From: Alphaproteobacteria bacterium
Lineage (GTDB): Bacteria; Myxococcota_A; UBA796; UBA2385
Assembly (NCBI GenBank): GCA_020632755.1
Contig: JACKEY010000005.1
Coordinates: forward strand, 620,001 to 684,000
Reading direction: 5' to 3'
Length of the DNA: 64,000 bases
Shown in pieces: positions 59,064 to 64,000 of the stretch (position 1 is its first letter; every line of letters begins with the position of its first letter). The notes under the pieces are model-generated. The model did no database searches. It was not told the DNA's origin and saw nothing but the letters and a program-made list of their open reading frames with translations. The position numbers were made by a program, and so were the translations under genes.

Positions 59064-60080
59064 ATGGACGCGCTGACCGACAGCCTGGGCCGCGTGCACA
59101 CCTACCTGCGGGTGAGCGTCACGGACCGGTGCAACTACCGGTGCACCTACTGCATGCCGGCCGAGGGCATGAGCTGGATGCCCCGGGCCGATCTGCTCAC
59201 CTACGAGGAGATCGGGCGGGTCGTCGGCGTGTTCGCGGGGCTCGGCATCCGGCGCGTGCGCATCACCGGCGGGGAGCCGCTGATCCGCCGGGACATCGAC
59301 GCGCTGGTCGCCTCCGTCGCGGGCACCCCCGGCATCCGCGACGTGGCGATGACCACCAACGCGCACCACCTGGCGCGGCTGGCGGATCGCCTGGCCGCGG
59401 CGGGCCTGTCGCGCATCAACGTCAGCCTGGACAGCCTCGTGCCCGAGCGCTTCGCCCGCCTGACCCGCGGCGGCGACCTGGCCCGCGTGCTCGACGGCAT
59501 CCAGGCGGCCCGCGACGCCGGCCTGGGGCCCATCAAGATCAACGCGGTCCTGCTCGAGGGCGAGAACGACGACGAGATCGACAGCCTGGTCGACTACTTC
59601 GCCCGCTGGGCCGACGACACGGAGCTGCGCTTCATCGAGTACATGCCCTTCGAGGCCCGCTGGCATCGCTGCGTGCCCGCGGCGAAGGTCCGCGAGCAGC
59701 TGTCGCGGCGGTTCACCCTCGCCCCCCGCAAGACCGTGCCCGGCGACGCGCCCCCCGGCGGCATCCAGGGCTCCGGCGCCGGCCCGGCGCGCACCTGGGT
59801 GCTGGCCGAGAACGGGCTGACCGTCGGCTTCATCAGCCCGCTCACCGAGCACTTCTGCGCCACCTGCAACCGGCTCCGGCTGATGGCGGACGGCCACCTG
59901 CGCACCTGCCTGGCCCACGAAGACACCCCCAGCCTGCGCGACCTGATCCGCGGCGGCGCCGACGACCCGGCCCTCGCCGACGCGATCCGCGCCATGGTCC
60001 TGGGCAAGCCCTGGGGGCACGACTGCGGGGAGCACGACGGCGCGCTGTTCCAGGGTGTGATGACGGGGATCGGGGGCTGA
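59064..60080 (+). CDS. moaA: GTP 3',8-cyclase MoaA
   Basis: A 338-residue radical SAM enzyme that starts molybdopterin synthesis from GTP. N-terminal cluster CNYRCTYC (Cys23, Cys27, Cys30), RVRITGGEPLIRRD, TTNAHHLARLADRL, INVSLDSL, KINAVLLEGEND, RFIEYMPF; then the C-terminal second cluster CATCNRLRLMADGHLRTC. It ends in TGIGG, the Gly-Gly tail needed by MoaA. ATG 59064 has no very strong ribosome-binding site (GAGGTAGAGCC before it). The partner genes moaC, moaD and moaE are not in the window. Confidence 0.96.
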   Translation: MDALTDSLGRVHTYLRVSVTDRCNYRCTYCMPAEGMSWMPRADLLTYEEIGRVVGVFAGLGIRRVRITGGEPLIRRDIDALVASVAGTPGIRDVAMTTNAHHLARLADRLAAAGLSRINVSLDSLVPERFARLTRGGDLARVLDGIQAARDAGLGPIKINAVLLEGENDDEIDSLVDYFARWADDTELRFIEYMPFEARWHRCVPAAKVREQLSRRFTLAPRKTVPGDAPPGGIQGSGAGPARTWVLAENGLTVGFISPLTEHFCATCNRLRLMADGHLRTCLAHEDTPSLRDLIRGGADDPALADAIRAMVLGKPWGHDCGEHDGALFQGVMTGIGG

Positions 60081-60103
60081 GCCCGACGGGCTCCATGCAG
60101 CCC

Positions 60104-60132
60104 TTGCCGCCACCCCGGCCCGGCGGTACCAT
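60104..60132 (+). promoter_or_regulatory. Sigma-70-like promoter upstream of the outer-membrane protein gene
   Basis: TTGCCG (60104-60109) and TACCAT (60127-60132) with an exact 17-bp spacer, four of six matches each, within the 77-bp gap after moaA. Predicted start near 60139 and ATG at 60158. Suggests that the two outer-membrane genes form a unit apart from the molybdenum-cofactor block. Confidence 0.4.
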
Positions 60133-60157
60133 CCGCCACCGCCCCGAGGCCCACCGG

Positions 60158-61015
60158 ATGCGTCGCTTCTCCGCTGTCCTGCCCCTGTTGCTCGCCTCCC
60201 TGCCGGCCGTGGCCGCCCAGGACGTCACCCTCTCGGGCCTGGACAGCTACGAAGGCCAGTCCTACACGAACTACACCGAGATCGGCGCCACCTGGGTGCA
60301 GGTCGCCCGCGACCTGGGCACCGGCATCGCCAACAAGCCCCAGGGCGGCAGCACGCTGGGCCTGGACGGTTTCGAGATCGGCGCCAGCGGCGCGGTCGTG
60401 TTCGTGAACGGCAACCGCTACCAGGGCGGCCCGACCGCGTGGGAGCGCGCGCGCGAGGGCAACCAGAGCGGCGGCGGCCTGTTCCTGCCGGGCGTGACGG
60501 TCCGCAAGGGCCTGCCGTTCTCGCTCGAGGTCGGCGGCACCCTGTCGTGGATCGCGTCCAGCCGCCAGGGTGCGGCGGGTGGCTACGGTCGCTTCGCTCC
60601 GCTCGAGGGCTACCGCAAGGCGCCCGAGATCGCGCTGCAGCTGGGCTACAGCGGCTACGTCGGCAACGAAGAGCTGGACCTGGGCGTCACCGACGCCAGC
60701 CTGAACATCGGCAAGACCGTCGCCTTCGGCGCCCGCAGCCGCGCCAACACCAGCACGATCCAGCCCTACGGCGCCTTCGGCATGAACTGGATCAAGGCGA
60801 ACCCGCGCCTGACCGCCGACCGGCTCGAAGAGCTGCAGCTCACCGCGCTCACGGCCAGCAAGAAGGATCCGGCGACCTTCAGCAAGGACATGCGCCAGAT
60901 CGTCCTGAGCGCCGGCGTGCGCATCGTCTCCGGCGACATCGGCATGCGGGTCGGCGCCAGCGTGCCCCTGGGGTCGGTGCCCACCGTCGACGGGAGCATC
61001 GGCTACGCCTTCTGA
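60158..61015 (+). CDS. Outer-membrane beta-barrel protein, unknown function
   Basis: A 285-residue protein. Signal peptide about 20 residues (RRFSAVLPLLLASLPAVAA). The rest alternates strands with turns: GFEIGASGAVVFVNGN, LFLPGVTVRKGLPFSLEVGGTLSWIAS, APEIALQLGYSGYVG, ASLNIGKTVAFGARS, MRQIVLSAGVRIVSGDIGMRVGASVPLG, ending in SIGYAF. The C-terminal Phe fits a BAM-recognised beta-signal. Function unknown; the next gene, overlapping by one base (TGATG), is also an outer-membrane protein, so the pair is probably one operon. Confidence 0.82.
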   Translation: MRRFSAVLPLLLASLPAVAAQDVTLSGLDSYEGQSYTNYTEIGATWVQVARDLGTGIANKPQGGSTLGLDGFEIGASGAVVFVNGNRYQGGPTAWERAREGNQSGGGLFLPGVTVRKGLPFSLEVGGTLSWIASSRQGAAGGYGRFAPLEGYRKAPEIALQLGYSGYVGNEELDLGVTDASLNIGKTVAFGARSRANTSTIQPYGAFGMNWIKANPRLTADRLEELQLTALTASKKDPATFSKDMRQIVLSAGVRIVSGDIGMRVGASVPLGSVPTVDGSIGYAF

Positions 61016-63393
61016 TGGGAGGGCCGACCCTGCTGCTGGCCATCCTGGCCGGCGCTCCTGCCCTGGCCGCCCCGCACGTTCGGATCGAGGCCACGGTCTC
61101 GGACGATCTGCGCGTGGTCGAGGGGGTCGTCTCCACCAGCGATCTCGACGTGGCGGGGCTGGCCCTGCCGCTGCCGCTGCTGCCGATCCCGGACCACGAC
61201 GAGTGGCGTCGGCGCACGTTTCCGGGCGCCGCCGTGGCCGGGCGCCAGCGCCTGGTGCCGGACGGCGACGATCCCCATCGGGCGCACTTCGTGACGGTGC
61301 TTCCCGACCGCGGCGGGGCCAGCGGGCGCGTCCCCGGACACGGCCTGTTCGCGAACGGCCTGTGGCACCCGAGCCCGGCCCCCGACCCCGACCAGCCGGC
61401 CACCCTGCCGGTCGTCGACTGGTCGGTGACCGTGGTGCTGCCCGATGGCGTGACCGGCGTCGTCGGCGACACCGTGGGGACCGGCGTGCTGACCTGGTCC
61501 GGCCGGGCCGAGCGGGTGCCGCTCGCCGTGATCCCCGACGCCTCCGTGCACCGCCACGAGGTCGCCGGCGGCGTCGTGACCCTGGTCGACCACGGCCACC
61601 GGCGCATCACCCGTGATGAGCGGCTGCTCGGCATCATCGCGGACAGCTGGCCCGCCGAGGAGCCGCTGTCCCTGGTCGTGGTCGAGACCCCTGCCTGGCG
61701 GCGGCTGGCCCGCCCCGGACCGGGCGTGTTGTTCCTGTCCGATCGCGCGCTGCGGGTCACCGCTCCGCTGTGGCGCTACCACGCGCCGGCCGTCCGGCGG
61801 GGCGTGCTGCAGGCCGGCCTGTCTCCCACCGACCCGTGGCTGCGCGAGCTCGCGGCCGAGGTCGTCGTCCAGCGTCTCGAGGCGGAACACCCGTCGGCAT
61901 CCCCGCGGGAGGTGCTGGGCTGGCTGTCCTGGATCCCGCAGATCGACGCGCTGCTCTACGACGGCACCCTGCCCTACTACGGCGAGGTCTTCGACGAGCC
62001 CTGGCCTGCCGATCCGGTCGCCGACGACCTGCGGCAGGTCCTGGCGCCGGGGACGCCCGGCGCGGTCGCGGCCCGGCAGCTCGACAAGCGGCTCGGCGAC
62101 GGCGCGGCGGCGGGCATCGTCGACCCCCTGCTGGCCGGGGTGCCCATCGAGCGCGCGGTCGAGGCCTTGGGCATCCGCACCCAGGACCTCGACGCCCTGC
62201 GGGCGCCGCCCCCCGCCCAGGAGCTGTCGGTGGAGGTGCGACGGGTCGGGGCGCAGACCGTGGTCGAGCTGCACCGCGAGGCACCGCCCGATGCGCCGCC
62301 CGAGGTGGTCGTCGTTCGGGTCGAGGAGCGGGACGGCAGCGAGGAGCTCGTCACCTGGCGCACCGACGCCGGGCCCGACGACCGGGTCGATGTGCGCGGC
62401 ACCCGGCCCCGCCGGGTCGAGCTCGATCCCGCCGACCTGGTGCACCAGGTGCCGGCCCCGGACGGCCTGCGCTCGGACACCTGGCCACGCCCCTGGACCA
62501 TGACCCTGAGCTTCTTCCCGGCCGAGCTGCAGCTGTCCGATGGCCGCATCACCGCCTACGCCAACGCCATCCTGCGGCGCCGCTACGACACACGCTGGCT
62601 CGTCGACCTGGGCCTGGCCACCGACCCCGAGGACCTGCTGCGCGGCGAGGTCGGCCTGCTGCACTACCGCGGACCGCTCACCGACCGCCGCAGCCGGCCG
62701 GTGCGCCTGTGGGCGTACACCGACGTCGCGGTGCTCGACCCCGGCTTCCGCCCGACGGACCAGGCCAGCATCGCCGTCGGCGCATCGGTCGGGGCCGCCC
62801 TCGAGACCCGCACCGACCGCGACCTGCCCACCCGCGGGGGCCGTCTGGCGGTCGGGCTGGGCGGCGGCGTGGTCCCCGGCGCGGACCAGCGCTGGGGGCG
62901 GGCCACCGCCGCGGCGACCGGGCTGGCGCCGCTGTCGGGGCGGCTCGGCCTGGCCGGCCGGGTCAGCGGCGGCATCGCCCGAGGCGAGGTCGGGCACCGC
63001 CTGCTGTCCCTGGGCGGCAGCAGCGGCGTGCGCGGCATCCCGGTCAGCGCGGTCGTCGGCCACCAGGGCGGCACCGCCAACGGCGAGCTGCGCTGGCAGG
63101 CCCTGCGCATGGCCAGCGTGCCGGGCTGGCTGGTGTGGCTGTCCGACCTGCAGCTGTCGGCCGGCATCGACGGCGGCATGCTCACGGGCGCCGAGCTGGA
63201 CCCGACGCTCGGCGCGGCGGGGGATCGGGTGACGGCCGTGGGCTGGAGCGGCGGCATCGGCAGCAGCTGGGACGTGCTCGGCGTGCGACCGACCTTCCTG
63301 GGCCTGACGGCCGGCGGCGCCCTGTGGACCGAGCCGACCCTGGCGCTGTCGGCCTTTCCGCAGATCTACGTGCACCTCGACAGCGCGTTCTGA
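61015..63393 (+). CDS. M1-peptidase-like region fused to an Omp85-like barrel
   Basis: A 792-residue secreted protein. ATG 61015 overlaps the previous stop. Residues 1-18 are a signal peptide (LLLAILAGAPALA). Residues about 20-420 look like the beta-sandwich and helical parts of M1 aminopeptidases: IEATVSDDLRVVEGVV, VVDWSVTVVLPDGVTG, then helices such as WLRELAAEVVVQRLEAEH; the zinc HExxH motif is not present. From about 500 the sequence becomes a barrel of the Omp85/BamA surface-antigen type, with LLSLGGSSGVRGIPVSAVVGHQG (the VRG-loop equivalent) and a terminal YVHLDSAF beta-signal. A catalytically dead peptidase-like plug attached to an assembly pore is suggested. The convergent dehydrogenase gene is 33 bp away. 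Confidence 0.75.
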   Translation: MGGPTLLLAILAGAPALAAPHVRIEATVSDDLRVVEGVVSTSDLDVAGLALPLPLLPIPDHDEWRRRTFPGAAVAGRQRLVPDGDDPHRAHFVTVLPDRGGASGRVPGHGLFANGLWHPSPAPDPDQPATLPVVDWSVTVVLPDGVTGVVGDTVGTGVLTWSGRAERVPLAVIPDASVHRHEVAGGVVTLVDHGHRRITRDERLLGIIADSWPAEEPLSLVVVETPAWRRLARPGPGVLFLSDRALRVTAPLWRYHAPAVRRGVLQAGLSPTDPWLRELAAEVVVQRLEAEHPSASPREVLGWLSWIPQIDALLYDGTLPYYGEVFDEPWPADPVADDLRQVLAPGTPGAVAARQLDKRLGDGAAAGIVDPLLAGVPIERAVEALGIRTQDLDALRAPPPAQELSVEVRRVGAQTVVELHREAPPDAPPEVVVVRVEERDGSEELVTWRTDAGPDDRVDVRGTRPRRVELDPADLVHQVPAPDGLRSDTWPRPWTMTLSFFPAELQLSDGRITAYANAILRRRYDTRWLVDLGLATDPEDLLRGEVGLLHYRGPLTDRRSRPVRLWAYTDVAVLDPGFRPTDQASIAVGASVGAALETRTDRDLPTRGGRLAVGLGGGVVPGADQRWGRATAAATGLAPLSGRLGLAGRVSGGIARGEVGHRLLSLGGSSGVRGIPVSAVVGHQGGTANGELRWQALRMASVPGWLVWLSDLQLSAGIDGGMLTGAELDPTLGAAGDRVTAVGWSGGIGSSWDVLGVRPTFLGLTAGGALWTEPTLALSAFPQIYVHLDSAF

Positions 63394-63395
63394 GC

Positions 63396-63409
63396 CCGGA
63401 CCGTTCCGG
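63396..63409. terminator. Short hairpin between convergent genes
   Basis: CCGGA-ccgt-TCCGG, a perfect 5-bp stem with a 4-base loop, in the 33-bp gap between the Omp85-like gene stop and the dehydrogenase stop. No T-run follows on either strand. Confidence 0.3.
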
Positions 63410-63426
63410 CTCGAAGCGCCGCGCCG

Positions 63427-64000
63427 TCAGGGCCGGAGCAGCACCTTCAGGCTGCCGGGCTCGCCAGCCCGCTCCAGGGCGTCGAGCCCGTCGGCCAGCG
63501 CGTAGCGGGCCGTGATCAGCGGTGTCGGGTCCACGGCACCGCTGGCCAGCAGCCGCAGCGCCGGGGCGAAGGGCCCACAGCGCGAGCCGACCACCGTGAT
63601 CTCGTCGATGACCCAGCCCGTCGGCTGCACGGCCTCGGCTTCGTGCACCGTCGTCTTGAGCACCAGGGTGCCGCCGGGCCGCACCCGGGCGGTCGCCAGG
63701 GCGAGCCCCGACGCCGCGCCGGTCGTGTCCACCACCAGGTCCGCCGGTGGCAGGCCGTCCGCGTCGTTCGCCGCCACCGCGTCGATGCCGGCGGGCAGCA
63801 GCGCCCGCTTCGCCGCGGAGCGCGCCACCCCGGTGACCTGGGCCCCGGTCAGCGCCAGCACGCGGGCGCAGAGCTGCCCCAGGCGCCCGAGCCCGAGCAC
63901 GACCACCCGGTCCGTGGGCCGCACGTGCACCTGGTCCAGGATGCGTAGCGCCGCGGCCAGGGGCTCGACGAAGACCGCGGCTTCGTCCATCACCCCGTCG
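63427..64000 (-). CDS. Zinc-type alcohol dehydrogenase, 5' part beyond the right edge
   Basis: The last 191 or so residues of a medium-chain dehydrogenase/reductase; the start is beyond the window (the visible ATG at 63990 is internal). It has EAAVFVEPLAAALRIL, the Rossmann NAD(P)-binding VVVLGLGRLGQLCARVLALTGAQVTGV with the GLGRLG glycine motif, and VVDTTGAASGLALATARVRPGGTLVLKTT, then ITVVGSRCGPFAPALRLL. These match threonine/sorbitol-type alcohol dehydrogenases. The zinc-binding N-terminal region is missing from view, so substrate and metal cannot be judged. Confidence 0.88.
   Translation of the reverse strand, partial: DGVMDEAAVFVEPLAAALRILDQVHVRPTDRVVVLGLGRLGQLCARVLALTGAQVTGVARSAAKRALLPAGIDAVAANDADGLPPADLVVDTTGAASGLALATARVRPGGTLVLKTTVHEAEAVQPTGWVIDEITVVGSRCGPFAPALRLLASGAVDPTPLITARYALADGLDALERAGEPGSLKVLLRP

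Noticed and set aside
1..64000. tRNA, rRNA, prophage and insertion-sequence searches by eye
   Set aside because: No cloverleaf with anticodon and TTC loop, no rRNA signature, no transposase or integrase motif and no terminal inverted repeats with target duplications were seen.

Overview
The window is very GC-rich throughout (roughly 70% by eye), with strong third-position G/C bias and many GTG and TTG starts. The gene families point to a Gram-negative bacterium with two membranes, most likely a myxobacterium-like member of Myxococcota/Deltaproteobacteria. Supporting families are a complete gspC-N type II secretion operon with a PilM-like GspL and a GspN, response-regulator/PATAN/J-like/TPR mosaics, a PP2C-cNMP fusion, a cyclase with an FHA-like tail, an ECF sigma/anti-sigma/caspase triad and many secreted lipoproteins. 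The assignment is an inference; there is no rRNA or other marker in the window. I see no tRNA, rRNA, CRISPR, insertion sequence or prophage, so this is ordinary chromosome with long runs of tightly packed genes.

Layout, left to right. 1-4.8 kb: a truncated outer-membrane porin, a large PHP-domain lipoprotein and an exonuclease-WYL fusion. 4.8-9.2 kb: trxB and queG diverge around a perfect hairpin; then a leftward operon encodes a LOG-type phosphoribohydrolase, a [2Fe-2S] ferredoxin and an adenosine-deaminase-like enzyme. 9.4-14.2 kb: a Ser/Gly/Asp-rich lipoprotein, then ECF sigma factor, zinc anti-sigma factor and a secreted caspase-like protein. 14.2-24.5 kb: glucokinase, PP2C-cNMP phosphatase, Xaa-Pro aminopeptidase, an FAD oxidoreductase, a HEAT-repeat/HD-GYP-like pair with a shared N-terminal module, and two envelope proteins. 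24.6-28 kb: galU and priA, overlapping. 28.0-28.56 kb: the only long non-coding stretch, holding two inverted, palindromic ~100-bp repeats. 28.6-34 kb: an aspartoacylase-like hydrolase, an RlmI-like methyltransferase, a class III cyclase, a phosphotransferase and its DUF6285 partner.

34.1-48.9 kb is the centre of the window: a continuous type II secretion operon gspC-D-E-F-G-H-I-J-K-L-M-N. Upstream of gspC lie a near-consensus sigma-54 promoter and two copies of a 13-bp palindrome about four helical turns apart, which predicts control by an enhancer-binding activator. No prepilin peptidase (gspO) is present here, so it must be encoded elsewhere.

49-54.8 kb: a pseudo-receiver/PATAN/TPR protein, pabB and thiE (overlapping), and a LysM lytic transglycosylase with its own sigma-70-like promoter. 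54.8-60.1 kb: a molybdenum cofactor block (moeA, mobA, a MoaB-like protein, a cysteine-free Mrp ATPase with a His-rich linker, moaA). 60.1-64 kb: two outer-membrane proteins, one joining an M1-peptidase-like N-terminal region to an Omp85-like barrel, and a truncated zinc-type alcohol dehydrogenase running off the right edge.

The strongest candidates for something new are the sigma-54/operator arrangement of the secretion operon, the structured repeat pair at 28.1-28.4 kb, the sigma/anti-sigma/caspase operon, and the M1-Omp85 fusion.
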